DNA from: Rhizobium sp. ICMP 5592
GTDB lineage: Bacteria > Pseudomonadota > Alphaproteobacteria > Rhizobiales > Rhizobiaceae
NCBI RefSeq assembly: GCF_009498525.1
Contig: NZ_QSNT01000002.1
Location: 124,001 to 188,000, forward strand
Direction of reading: 5' to 3'
DNA: 64,000 bases
How positions within the stretch are numbered: the first letter of the stretch is position 1; each line of letters opens with the position of its first letter. A program made the translations under genes and the position numbers. The notes under the pieces are model-generated. The model ran no database searches, was not told the DNA's origin, and saw only the letters and a program-made list of their open reading frames with translations. Shown here piece after piece: positions 40,401-49,144 of this stretch.

Positions 40401-40582
40401 AAATGTCTCCCGCGATAAAAGGCGGATTGGCGTCATGTTGATTGTAGGAAACATGCCGCGACCATTTGTTGAAAGCAAGGCTTCAAGGCCCCATCACCTT
40501 GATTTATCTCGCGAGCGTAACAAAAATGCCCGCACGACCTGTGCGAGCATTCTAATTTCCGATTATTCTAATTGTCTGTCAA

Positions 40583-42034
40583 TCAACGAACCAGGATGTT
40601 CTTGAACTGCCAGGGATCCTTGGTGTCGATGTCTTCCGGGAACAGGCCCGGACGGCCATCGAGCGGCGTCCAGTCGGTGTAGTGGCCTTCGACCGGGCCG
40701 AGATAGGGCAACTGCACTTCGAGGCAGCGCTTGTAATCGATCTCGTCGGCTTCCACGATGCCGGCGGTCGGATTTTCCAGAGCCCAGACCATACCGGCGA
40801 GAACGGCGGAGGTTACCTGCAGGCCGGTCGCGTTCTGGTAGGGAGCGATGCGGCGGGTCTCTTCGAGAGACAGGCGCGAACCGTACCAGTAAGCATTCTT
40901 GTCGTGGCCATAGAGCAGCACGCCAAGTTCGTCGACGCCATCTTCCAGTTCATGCTCGTCGAGGACGTGGTGAACCGGCTGCGGCGTGCCGCCATTGCCG
41001 AACATTTCGTGCAACGAGAGCACGGCGTCGTTGGCCGGATGGTAGGCATAGTGGCAGGTCGGGCGGAAGGTCACGTCGCCATCCTTGTCGCGGACCGTGA
41101 AGAAGTCGGCGATCGAGATCGATTCGTTGTGCGTGACCAGGAAGCCGTATTGCGGGCCGGGCGTCGGGCACCAGGTACGGACGCGGGTGTTGGCGCCCGG
41201 TTGTTCCAGATAGATGGCGGCCTGGCAGCCCTTCTTGTGCTTCTTGGCGTTCTTCGGCATCCACTCTTCGTGCGTGCCCCAGCCGAGCTCGGCCGGCTGC
41301 AGGCCTTCCGAGATGAAGCCTTCGACGGACCAGGTGTTCCAGAAGACGTTCAGCGGCTTCGGGTGCTTGGTGCGCTGTGTGTCGCGCTCGGCGATGTGAA
41401 TGCCCTTGACGCCGACCTTTTTCATCAGCTTGGCCCAGCCTTCGCGGTCATGCTGATCCGGCTCTTCGAACTTCAGGCCGATATCCTTGGCGAGGTTGAC
41501 GAGCGCCTGCTTGACGAACCAGGAGACCATGCCCGGGTTCGCGCCGCAGGTGGAAACCGCTGTCGTACCGCCGGGGTTTTTCGCCTTCTCCTTGCGCATG
41601 GTTTCGCGCAGGGCATAGTTGGTGCGGTCGGCATTCTTCAGGCTCTTGTCGAAATAGAAGCCGAGCCAGGGCTCGACAACGGTGTCGATGTAGAGCACGT
41701 CGAGCTTGCGGCACAGCTTGACCAGATCGAGCGAGCCGGTATCAACCGAGAGGTTGACGCAGAAACCCTGGCCGCCGCCTTCCGTCAGGAGCGGCTTCAG
41801 CAGTTCCTTGTAGTTTTCCTTGGTGACATGTTCCTTGATATGACGAACGCCGTGCTTCGCCAGGATTTCCATGTCGGCTGGCTCTTCGCGGGGGTCGATG
41901 ACGACTATCCGGTTTTTGTCGAATTTGAAATGGCGCTCGATCAGGGGCAGGGTGCCGCGGCCGATGGAGCCAAAGCCGATCATCACGATCGGGCCGGTAA
42001 TTTCGGCATATACCGGATATTTTTGTTTCGTCAT
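40583..42034 (-). CDS. hss: Homospermidine synthase
   Basis: A 483-residue NAD+-dependent enzyme making sym-homospermidine from putrescine, a main polyamine in rhizobia. The dinucleotide-binding motif GFGSIGRG is at residues 20-27. Conserved blocks TCGANPGMVSW, HDREGWAKLMKK and VEPWLGFY match the family. AAGGAGA precedes ATG 42034; the frame extends 16 codons further upstream. The gene is preceded by about 190 bp of non-coding DNA. Confidence 0.96.
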   Translation of the reverse strand: MTKQKYPVYAEITGPIVMIGFGSIGRGTLPLIERHFKFDKNRIVVIDPREEPADMEILAKHGVRHIKEHVTKENYKELLKPLLTEGGGQGFCVNLSVDTGSLDLVKLCRKLDVLYIDTVVEPWLGFYFDKSLKNADRTNYALRETMRKEKAKNPGGTTAVSTCGANPGMVSWFVKQALVNLAKDIGLKFEEPDQHDREGWAKLMKKVGVKGIHIAERDTQRTKHPKPLNVFWNTWSVEGFISEGLQPAELGWGTHEEWMPKNAKKHKKGCQAAIYLEQPGANTRVRTWCPTPGPQYGFLVTHNESISIADFFTVRDKDGDVTFRPTCHYAYHPANDAVLSLHEMFGNGGTPQPVHHVLDEHELEDGVDELGVLLYGHDKNAYWYGSRLSLEETRRIAPYQNATGLQVTSAVLAGMVWALENPTAGIVEADEIDYKRCLEVQLPYLGPVEGHYTDWTPLDGRPGLFPEDIDTKDPWQFKNILVR

Positions 42035-42226
42035 TCTTGTCTCCTTCGAAAGGCAGGACGCCGTTCGGCCTATGAAATTCAATCAATGTATGCGTGAAAA
42101 CGCGAGGTGGACGGCTCTAATCACAAATTGATGTCACAATAAAGAGCTCTCCGGGCTACGCTGGGGAAAGTCAATAGAATGGCACCATACACGCGGTTTG
42201 CGACGAGTTTGTTGCTTATCGCATTG

Positions 42227-43120
42227 CTAAATGCCAGCCAACACCCGCAATTGCTTCACCAACTCGGCTTTCTGATGGATCAGCCCCTTATACGCCGTCT
42301 GGTGTTCGTCCAATGAATCCAGCTGCGCGGCGAAGTTCGCTGCCAGTTCCGAGGCTCTGGCATGGTTGGCGATCGCGGCGATCGGGTCGACATAGACGCG
42401 GATGGTGAAGAGGATATCGCCCGAGATCGGCAGCTTGCGCAGCGTCTGGCGCTCGACGCGCGCAAAGCGCGTTTCGAGCGTTGGGGCAGTGGCAACTTGC
42501 GGACGCCTGTGTTTCGAGGCCGAGAGAAACAGCTCGTCGGTCGGATTGACCGACCAGTTCAGCCGCTCGACGGGCTGCGACACCTGCAGATTGTCGAAGA
42601 TGCGGGTGATCAAGGCCGCGTTGCGTGTGCCCTCGCCGAAACCGGGCACATCGGCGTGGATCGCCTGCATCGGCCGGCCGAATTTTTCCTGGAGCGACCA
42701 GGAGGAGGGGAAGGCGACATGGCCGACGACAAGGTGCCAGCCATCGGCCCTGCGCCGCATGATGACGAGATCGTCGGCGACCAGCGAACCGGCCTTCAGC
42801 AACGGCGGAAGCGAGGCGTCGGCGAGATCGACGGAATGGTTGCCGATAGAGACGATATCGCCGGCGCGGCGACAGATGGCCGGATGGCTCTCGCAAAGAT
42901 AAACCGCCAGCAGATCCAGTACCTCCTGCTGGGCGTCCTGCGTATCGTCCTCGGCAACGAAGATTTCGCTCAGATGATTGTGGAAAAGATGCTGCTTCTC
43001 ATCGAGATAGCGCCCGAGATCGCCATCCGGCTCGATCCAACGGGCGAGGTCCAGCGGCACCAGGCCGATGGTGAAAGGTTTGGCGGTACCGTCATAGGGT
43101 GTGTAGGTCAGTTGTGTCAT
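42227..43120 (-). CDS. DUF3445 haem-dependent oxidative N-demethylase-like protein
   Basis: A 297-residue cytoplasmic protein of the DUF3445 family, whose characterised members are PAS-fold haem enzymes that demethylate amines. Typical blocks are LDLARWIEPDGDLGRYLDEK near the N-terminus, VAFPSSWSLQEKFGRPMQAIH (with a candidate haem-ligand histidine) and LPISGDILFTIRVYVDP. The substrate is unknown; dimethylamine-type compounds are the precedent. Confidence 0.82.
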   Translation of the reverse strand: MTQLTYTPYDGTAKPFTIGLVPLDLARWIEPDGDLGRYLDEKQHLFHNHLSEIFVAEDDTQDAQQEVLDLLAVYLCESHPAICRRAGDIVSIGNHSVDLADASLPPLLKAGSLVADDLVIMRRRADGWHLVVGHVAFPSSWSLQEKFGRPMQAIHADVPGFGEGTRNAALITRIFDNLQVSQPVERLNWSVNPTDELFLSASKHRRPQVATAPTLETRFARVERQTLRKLPISGDILFTIRVYVDPIAAIANHARASELAANFAAQLDSLDEHQTAYKGLIHQKAELVKQLRVLAGI

Positions 43121-43179
43121 GGATCAAGTCTATCGCGTCAGCGTTCCTTGATGGAAGAGCATCCGCCAACATCCGTTTC

Positions 43180-43464
43180 TCAGCTCTTCAACGTCTCCAG
43201 CCCCTCGGTCACGGTCGTCAGGGCGATTTCCGTGACCTCATAGGCAGCGACGCCATGAATGGTGAAGGGGTCGGCGGCGACGTAGGCTTCGAGTTCGGCG
43301 CGGTCGCCGCGGGCGAAGATGATGCCGCCGGTGCGCGGCACCTTGCGGCCGGAGGCGAGGAACCAGCCTTTTGCATAGCCTTCCTTCACCCAGGCCATAT
43401 GCGGCTCCATGTGCTTGTCGGCTTCGTCATTGCCCTTGAGGTAGGTCAGCGAAAGGATGAGCAT
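43180..43464 (-). CDS. YciI family protein
   Basis: A 94-residue protein with the ferredoxin-like YciI fold. KHMEPHMAWVKEGYAKGWFLASG contains the conserved His residues, and GGIIFARGDRAELEAYVAADPF follows. It starts 4 bp after the pabC stop, so it is probably the last gene of the pepF-pabB-pabC operon. Members are small dehydratase-like or accessory proteins with varied roles. Confidence 0.9.
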   Translation of the reverse strand: MLILSLTYLKGNDEADKHMEPHMAWVKEGYAKGWFLASGRKVPRTGGIIFARGDRAELEAYVAADPFTIHGVAAYEVTEIALTTVTEGLETLKS

Positions 43465-43468
43465 TGCG

Positions 43469-44110
43469 TCAATTCCGCAGGAGTTGCGCGCGGATCAGAC
43501 CGCGCAGGGAGTTTCCGACATAAAGCGTGGCATTTTCCAGATCGTCCAGCCTGATCCGGCCGACGCGGGCCTTGCGCTGGCAGATGAGTTCGGTGCGCAA
43601 GACACCGGCAAGCAGGCCGCAAGAGATGGGCGGTGTTCGCAACGGGCCGGAGCCGCCATCGAGAAAGATCGAGGTGATGGTGCCCTCGCAGACCTCACCG
43701 TTTTCATTCAGCAGCAGCACTTCATCTGCCTCCGTCGGCGCGTATTCGGCGCGGGCGGCTTCATAGATCGATCGGCGGGTGGTCTTGACGCGCAGCAGCG
43801 TGTCGGCGGAATCGATCCGGGTCTCGGCGATGCGGACGCGCCAGACGGTGTCGGGAGCAAGTGGCGTGAAAGCGGCGGTGGTAACGTCGGTTTTTCCGGT
43901 GCGATCGAAGGTCAGGCGCACCCGCAACGGTGCAGTCGCACCGGCAACGGCGGCGTCCAGTTTCGTCAATGCATCCTTCGGCGCGGGAAAGCCCAGCCGG
44001 CGAGCGGAGCGTTGCAGCCGGGCAAGGTGCAGGCGCAGGCGCAAGAAGCCGGTTTGCGGCTCGTAGCGCAGCGTTTCGATCAGCGAAAAATCCTCTAGCG
44101 CTTGATCCAT
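43469..44110 (-). CDS. pabC: Aminodeoxychorismate lyase-like class IV aminotransferase
   Basis: A 213-residue PLP protein of the class IV aminotransferase family. Directly after pabB it is expected to release p-aminobenzoate from aminodeoxychorismate for folate. The conserved GEVCEGTITSIFL and PPISCGLLAGVLR blocks are visible. The PLP lysine is probably in VKTTRRSIYEA. The ATG overlaps the end of pabB by 16 nt, which implies translational coupling. It is shorter than typical PabC (about 270). Confidence 0.85.
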   Translation of the reverse strand: MDQALEDFSLIETLRYEPQTGFLRLRLHLARLQRSARRLGFPAPKDALTKLDAAVAGATAPLRVRLTFDRTGKTDVTTAAFTPLAPDTVWRVRIAETRIDSADTLLRVKTTRRSIYEAARAEYAPTEADEVLLLNENGEVCEGTITSIFLDGGSGPLRTPPISCGLLAGVLRTELICQRKARVGRIRLDDLENATLYVGNSLRGLIRAQLLRN

Positions 44111-45279
44111 CGATCCCCCACGGCGAAGCGTGCCTTCAGCAGGCATTCTTCATATTCCGCTTCCGCCGTCGAATCGAAAACGATGCCGCCGCCGACATTA
44201 AAGACGGCGCGGCCGTCGTCGAACAGCGTGATGGTGCGGATCGCCACGGAAAAGCGCATGGCGCCTGACGGCGAGATCATACCGATCGCCCCGCAATAGG
44301 CGTCGCGTGGACTGTCTTCGAGATCGTGCAGAATTTCCATGGCCCGCATTTTCGGTGCACCGGTGATCGAGCCGCAGGGGAAGAGGGCGGCGAAGATATT
44401 GCGGATGGTCATGTCGGGCCGCAGCTTCGCCTGCACATGGCTGACCATCTGGTGCAGGGTCGGATAGGTTTCGATCTCGAAGAGTTTCGGCACGTCGAGC
44501 GTGCCGACCTCGGTGATGCGGGAGATGTCGTTGCGCAGGAGGTCGACGATCATGCGGTTTTCGGCTTGCGTCTTTTCGTCGGCAAGCATGGCGCTGATGA
44601 TCTCGGCATCCTCCATGGCGTCCGCGCCGCGTTTGGCCGTACCCTTCATCGGATGCGTCTCGATCCAGCCGTCATCGTCGGTGCGGAAAAAGAGCTCCGG
44701 TGAGCGTGACAGGATGATAGGGCCACCAAGATCGACGAGTGCACCGTACTTCACCGGCTGGCGCTCGATCAATGACCAGAAGGCGGCCCTGATATCGCCG
44801 TTCCAACGCGCCAAGATCGGCATGGTGAGGTTTGCCTGATAGCAATTGCCCTGGCGGATATGCCCATGCAGCCGGTCGAATCTCTCCTTATATATGGTGG
44901 GATTCCACGCGGCCGTCGCGTCGGTCAGGAACTCCTGGTTTTCAAGGCGCTGTAGCGGCTGGGCGAGAGGATGGCCGTCCGCTGCTGGTGCGTCGAAAAC
45001 GCCGAAGCAGAGCAACGGCGTTTCGCGATTTTCCTCGGCGAAGGGTGCGAGTTTTTCTTCGAAGAGATGGCCGGCTTCATAGGCCATATAGCCCGCCAGC
45101 CATTTTCCTTCGGCCTTTACCTTCTCCATCCGGTCGAGGGCATCGAAGAATTCCGCGCGCGTCCGAGCAGTGATGATCTCCGCTGGCTCGGCGAAGAGCA
45201 TCACCTGTCCTGTGCTGTCGTCCCTAAAGAGGACGTAAGGTTGGGCATCGGCCATGCGCGGGTCTTCATCAATGGGCAT
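44095..45279 (-). CDS. pabB: Aminodeoxychorismate synthase component I
   Basis: A 394-residue chorismate-binding enzyme that aminates chorismate to 4-amino-4-deoxychorismate. The chorismate-binding domain covers about residues 125-390, with HPMKGTAKRG, NRMIVDLLRNDISRI and FPCGSITGAPKMRAMEI blocks. The PIIVS-type region reads GPIILSRSPELFF. The ATG overlaps the pepF stop (TGATG), so it is coupled; a second ATG at 45255 is an alternative start. The glutaminase partner pabA is not in the window. Confidence 0.92.
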   Translation of the reverse strand: MPIDEDPRMADAQPYVLFRDDSTGQVMLFAEPAEIITARTRAEFFDALDRMEKVKAEGKWLAGYMAYEAGHLFEEKLAPFAEENRETPLLCFGVFDAPAADGHPLAQPLQRLENQEFLTDATAAWNPTIYKERFDRLHGHIRQGNCYQANLTMPILARWNGDIRAAFWSLIERQPVKYGALVDLGGPIILSRSPELFFRTDDDGWIETHPMKGTAKRGADAMEDAEIISAMLADEKTQAENRMIVDLLRNDISRITEVGTLDVPKLFEIETYPTLHQMVSHVQAKLRPDMTIRNIFAALFPCGSITGAPKMRAMEILHDLEDSPRDAYCGAIGMISPSGAMRFSVAIRTITLFDDGRAVFNVGGGIVFDSTAEAEYEECLLKARFAVGDRWIKR

Positions 45280-47135
45280 CAAGCGCTCTTATCAAGCGCC
45301 TCAAGCTCATCGATCAGCCCTTCGATCATCGACAGTCCCTTGCTCCAGAACGACGGATCGGTGGCATCGAGGCCGAAAGGCTTCAAAAGTTCCGAATGAT
45401 GCTTGGTGCCGCCGGCCTTCAGCAGCTCGAAATACTTCGCCTGAAAGCCTTCTTCTGCATTCTGGTAGACGGCGTAGAGCGAGTTCACCAGGCAGTCGCC
45501 GAAGGCATAGGCGTAGACGTAGAAGGGCGAATGGATGAAGTGGGGGATATAGGTCCAGTAGGTCTCGTAGCCCTCGGAAATCTTGATCGCCGGCCCCAGG
45601 CTTTCCGACTGTACGGAGAGCCACAGCTCGCCGATATCGTCGGAAGTCAGTTCGCCGTTCTTGCGGGCGGTGTGCACCTTGCGCTCGAATTCGTAGAAGG
45701 CGATCTGGCGCACGACCGTGTTGATCATGTCTTCGACTTTCTGGGCGAGCATCGCCTTGCGCTCGCGCTTGTCGGTGGTCTTGTCGAGCAGGGCGCGGAA
45801 GGTCAGCATCTCTCCGAAGACCGAGGCGGTTTCGGCAAGCGTCAGCGGCGTCTGGCACATCAAAGCGCCCTGGCTGCCGGCGAGCACCTGATGCACGCCA
45901 TGGCCGAGTTCGTGGGCGAGCGTCATCACGTCACGCGGCTTGCCCATGTAGTTGACGAGCACGTACGGGTGCGCTGAGGGCACGGTCGGGTGCGCGAAGG
46001 CGCCTGGCGCCTTGCCGGGACGTACCGGCGCGTCGATCCATTCCTCATCGAAGAAGCGCTTGGCGATATCGGCCATTTCCGGGGCGAAATTGCCGTAGGC
46101 GGACAGCACGGTTTCCTTGGCCTCGTTCCAGGGGATCAGCGCGTTGGAGGTTTCCGGCAGCGGGGCGTTGCGGTCCCAGAAATTCATCTGTTCCATGCCA
46201 AGCCACTTGGCCTTCATCTTGTAATAGCGATGCGATAGGCGCGGATAGGCCTCGCGCACGGCGGCCGCCAGCGCATCGACCACCTCGCGCTCGACGCGGT
46301 TCGCCAAATGCCGGCTGTCGGCAATGTCCTCGAAGCCGCGCCAGCGATCGGCAATATCCTTGTCCTTGGCGAGGGTGTTGGTGATCAGCGTGAAGACGCG
46401 CAGATTGGCCTTGAAGGTCGTGGTCAGAGCCACGGCCGCCTTGCGGCGCACTTCAGGGTCCTTTTCCTGCAGCATGTTCAGGGTGACTTCCAGCGGCAGT
46501 TTTTCGCCGTCGACCTCGAAGCGCAGCTCCGCCATGGTCTCGTCGAACAGACGGTTGAAGGCGGCCGCACTCGTCATGGATTTTTCGAGGAACAGCTGCT
46601 CCAGTCTGTCGTCGAGCTGGTAGGGCTTGTCCTTACGCAGGTCGATGAGCCAGGGGCGGTAGTGGCCGGCGGCGGGGTCGTTCGCCATGCAGGCATCCAT
46701 CACGGCATCGTCGATGCGGTTCAGTTCCAGCGGGAAGAACAGCAGATGAGCGGCATAGTCGGTTAGCCGCGTCTGTACATCGCCATAGAGCTTGCCGTTG
46801 GCCGGATCGCTGGTGTTGGAGAAATAGGTGAGCCCGGCAAAGGAGCCGAGCCGACCGATGATATCGTCGAGGGCTTCATATTCCTTGAGCGCTGCGCCAA
46901 TGCCGGCGTTACCGGTCTTGGTCGCGGCCTCGGCCAGCTTGCCCTTCCATTTCTCTTCGAAGGCGATGGCCAGCTTGCCGGCCTTTTCCATGTCGCCGGT
47001 GAAAGCGGTGGAGGTGGCGGAGGGATAGAGGTCGCTGAGCTTCCAGGCGGGCAGATCCCCAAGCGCGGCATTGGTCGCGGCCGCGGCCGGGCCGGTGGAA
47101 AACTTAAGGGACGAATGCAGCGAGGTCGGGCTCAT
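45279..47135 (-). CDS. pepF: Oligoendopeptidase F (M3 family)
   Basis: A 618-residue cytoplasmic zinc metallopeptidase that degrades short peptides. The zinc motif HELGH is at residues 408-412 (His408, Glu409, His412), with the distal Glu in the following TASVFGEML segment. The N-terminal PepF domain and central M3 helical region have normal length. Its stop codon overlaps the pabB start, making it the first gene of a four-gene run leading into folate synthesis. Confidence 0.95.
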   Translation of the reverse strand: MSPTSLHSSLKFSTGPAAAATNAALGDLPAWKLSDLYPSATSTAFTGDMEKAGKLAIAFEEKWKGKLAEAATKTGNAGIGAALKEYEALDDIIGRLGSFAGLTYFSNTSDPANGKLYGDVQTRLTDYAAHLLFFPLELNRIDDAVMDACMANDPAAGHYRPWLIDLRKDKPYQLDDRLEQLFLEKSMTSAAAFNRLFDETMAELRFEVDGEKLPLEVTLNMLQEKDPEVRRKAAVALTTTFKANLRVFTLITNTLAKDKDIADRWRGFEDIADSRHLANRVEREVVDALAAAVREAYPRLSHRYYKMKAKWLGMEQMNFWDRNAPLPETSNALIPWNEAKETVLSAYGNFAPEMADIAKRFFDEEWIDAPVRPGKAPGAFAHPTVPSAHPYVLVNYMGKPRDVMTLAHELGHGVHQVLAGSQGALMCQTPLTLAETASVFGEMLTFRALLDKTTDKRERKAMLAQKVEDMINTVVRQIAFYEFERKVHTARKNGELTSDDIGELWLSVQSESLGPAIKISEGYETYWTYIPHFIHSPFYVYAYAFGDCLVNSLYAVYQNAEEGFQAKYFELLKAGGTKHHSELLKPFGLDATDPSFWSKGLSMIEGLIDELEALDKSA

Positions 47136-47354
47136 GGGCGGTATTTCCTCTATTTTCTTTTCAGAACGATCCGGTCAATCCGTGTCTATTCGGCCGAAAA
47201 GGCCGCTGCAAGCGCGGATTTTCGGGGATCGGACAGTGGAGTCATAGGCGATGTTACATTCGTCATAATGATTAAAATACGATGGTTTGGCAAAACTTCG
47301 TGTTCAAGCCTTTCTGCGAAGGTTCCCCCAGGTTTCGCATGAAGTGAGGCACCA

Positions 47355-48938
47355 ATGACCATATTGAATAGCGCCAAGGGGGGCGCGCAGGTTCTCGTTG
47401 TTGAGGATGATCCGATCCAACGACGCCTGCTAAAAAATGCCATTGAGCGGCACGGACACGTTGCTCATCTGGCAGAAAACGGCCGCTTCGGCCTTGAGTT
47501 TCTGAAGCGTAATGGCGATCAGATCAATGTGATCGTGCTCGATCTGATGATGCCGGAGATGAGTGGTCTCGAGCTTCTCGGCGCTCTCAGCGACATGGGC
47601 ACCGATATTCCCGTGATCGTGCAGACCGGGCAGGGCGGTATCGAGACCGTGGTGCAGGCGATGCGGGCCGGCGCCTTCGATTTCGTCGTCAAGCCGGTTT
47701 CGCCGGAACGGATAGCCGCGTCGATCGCCAATGCGCTGAAACTCGATCAGCGCGAGGCCAAGGCGCGCGCCGGACGCAAATCGCGCACGAGTGCGATCAG
47801 CTTCGACGACATCGTCTCGGCGAGCCCGGCGATGATGCGGGTGCTCGATCTCGCCCACCGCGCCGCGCAGTCGAATATCCCCGTGGTGCTGGAAGGCGAA
47901 TCCGGCGTCGGCAAGGAACTGGTGGCCCGCGCCATCCAGGCTGCCAGCGACCGCGCCGGCAAGCCGTTCGTCACGGTCAATTGCGGTGCCATTCCGCATA
48001 ATCTGGTCGAGAGCATTCTCTTCGGCCATGAGAAAGGTGCCTTCACCGGCGCCACGGAACGGCATGTCGGCAAGTTCATGGAAGCCGACGGCGGCACGCT
48101 GTTCCTCGACGAGGTCGGCGATCTGCCGCTGGAGGTACAGGTCAAGCTCCTGCGCGCCGTGCAGCAGGGCGAGATCGAGACGGTCGGCGCTCGCGTGGCG
48201 CAGAAGGTCAATGTCCGGCTGATTTCGGCCACCAACAAAGATCTGATCGAGGAGGTGAAGGCCGGACGGTTCCGCGAGGATCTCTACTATCGCCTCAACG
48301 TCTTCCCGATCACCATGCCGGCGCTGCGTCGCCGCAAGGAGGATATTCCGCACCTTGCCCGCGCCTTCGCCGATCGGTTCGCGTTCGAACAAAAGCTCGG
48401 TCATTCGCTTGCGATCAGCCATGGCGCGCTGGCGCTGCTGACCTCTTATGATTGGCCAGGCAATATCCGCCAGCTCGAAAATGCGGTCTTCCGTGCGGTC
48501 GTTCTGTCGGAAGGACCGGAGCTGCTGGAAACCGATTTTCCGCAGATCGCGGCGCAGTTACCCGGTTATTTCACTGGCGAGCACCCGACGTTAGTTGTGG
48601 ATAATTCCCAGGCCTACGGTGCCGATAGCGTTGCGGCAGACAGGTTTGAGCGCGGCTTGCGGGTTCCGCCTTCGGACGAAACCACAACCTCGCCTCTCTC
48701 GATCGTGGACACGTCATCCGCGCAAGCATCGGATAATGTCATCGTCAGCACTGATACGTCCGGCGATGTCAGAAAGCTTGCGGATGTCGAGGAAGAGCTC
48801 ATTCGGTTCGCTCTCAAATTCTATCGAGGGCAAATGAGTCAGGTGGCAAGGAAGCTCGGAATCGGCCGTTCGACGCTCTATCGCAAGTTGAAAGACTATG
48901 GGATAGACCCGGATGACCCGCAAAAAAACGCGGCCTGA
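47355..48938 (+). CDS. Sigma-54-dependent NtrC-family response regulator
   Basis: A 527-residue activator. The receiver domain (about 12-125) has acidic residues EDD (17-19), phospho-acceptor Asp63 and Lys113. The AAA+ domain (about 150-385) has Walker A GESGVGKE (181-188), the sigma-54-contacting GAFTGA loop (228-233) and Walker B FLDE (250-253). A linker of about 85 residues leads to a Fis-type helix-turn-helix (about 485-520; QVARKLGIGRSTLYRKLKDYG). No sensor kinase gene is adjacent, so its partner and targets are unknown. Confidence 0.93.
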   Translation: MTILNSAKGGAQVLVVEDDPIQRRLLKNAIERHGHVAHLAENGRFGLEFLKRNGDQINVIVLDLMMPEMSGLELLGALSDMGTDIPVIVQTGQGGIETVVQAMRAGAFDFVVKPVSPERIAASIANALKLDQREAKARAGRKSRTSAISFDDIVSASPAMMRVLDLAHRAAQSNIPVVLEGESGVGKELVARAIQAASDRAGKPFVTVNCGAIPHNLVESILFGHEKGAFTGATERHVGKFMEADGGTLFLDEVGDLPLEVQVKLLRAVQQGEIETVGARVAQKVNVRLISATNKDLIEEVKAGRFREDLYYRLNVFPITMPALRRRKEDIPHLARAFADRFAFEQKLGHSLAISHGALALLTSYDWPGNIRQLENAVFRAVVLSEGPELLETDFPQIAAQLPGYFTGEHPTLVVDNSQAYGADSVAADRFERGLRVPPSDETTTSPLSIVDTSSAQASDNVIVSTDTSGDVRKLADVEEELIRFALKFYRGQMSQVARKLGIGRSTLYRKLKDYGIDPDDPQKNAA

Positions 48939-48984
48939 TAACACTTTAACGTTTAGGCAAGCATATTTTGTTACCTGTCGTAAA

Positions 48985-48999
48985 GCACTTGTTAGTGCA
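48985..48999. repeat. Short dyad ahead of the DUF882 gene
   Basis: GCACT-TGTTA-GTGC-type dyad (AGCACTTGTTAGTGCA) in the AT-rich gap; a possible operator or part of the leader. Confidence 0.25.
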
Positions 49000-49027
49000 T
49001 CGTTCACCATGTATGAAGAGGGCGACC

Positions 49028-49144
49028 ATGTGTGGCATTTTTGCCATCGTGTCACCGCAATTGACAGCCATTTGGAACACGATGCGACATTGTCTGTCGG
49101 ACGGGGATCGAATTGCCGAATCTGAGTGGAAATACCAAGCCTAA
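49028..49144 (+). CDS. Possible 38-residue leader ORF (MCGIFAIV...)
   Basis: A short frame beginning MCGIFAIVSPQL, with AGAGGG 5 nt upstream of its ATG, overlaps the start of the DUF882 gene in another frame and stops at 49142-49144. The first eight residues look like the mature start of glutamine amidotransferases (Cys2 nucleophile), but nothing after them does. It may be a coupling leader peptide, a remnant, or chance. Confidence 0.25.
   Translation: MCGIFAIVSPQLTAIWNTMRHCLSDGDRIAESEWKYQA

Noticed and set aside
40682..42097. A 471-codon plus-strand frame over hss
   Set aside because: Homospermidine synthase on the other strand is certain; the plus-strand translation has no recognisable motif.
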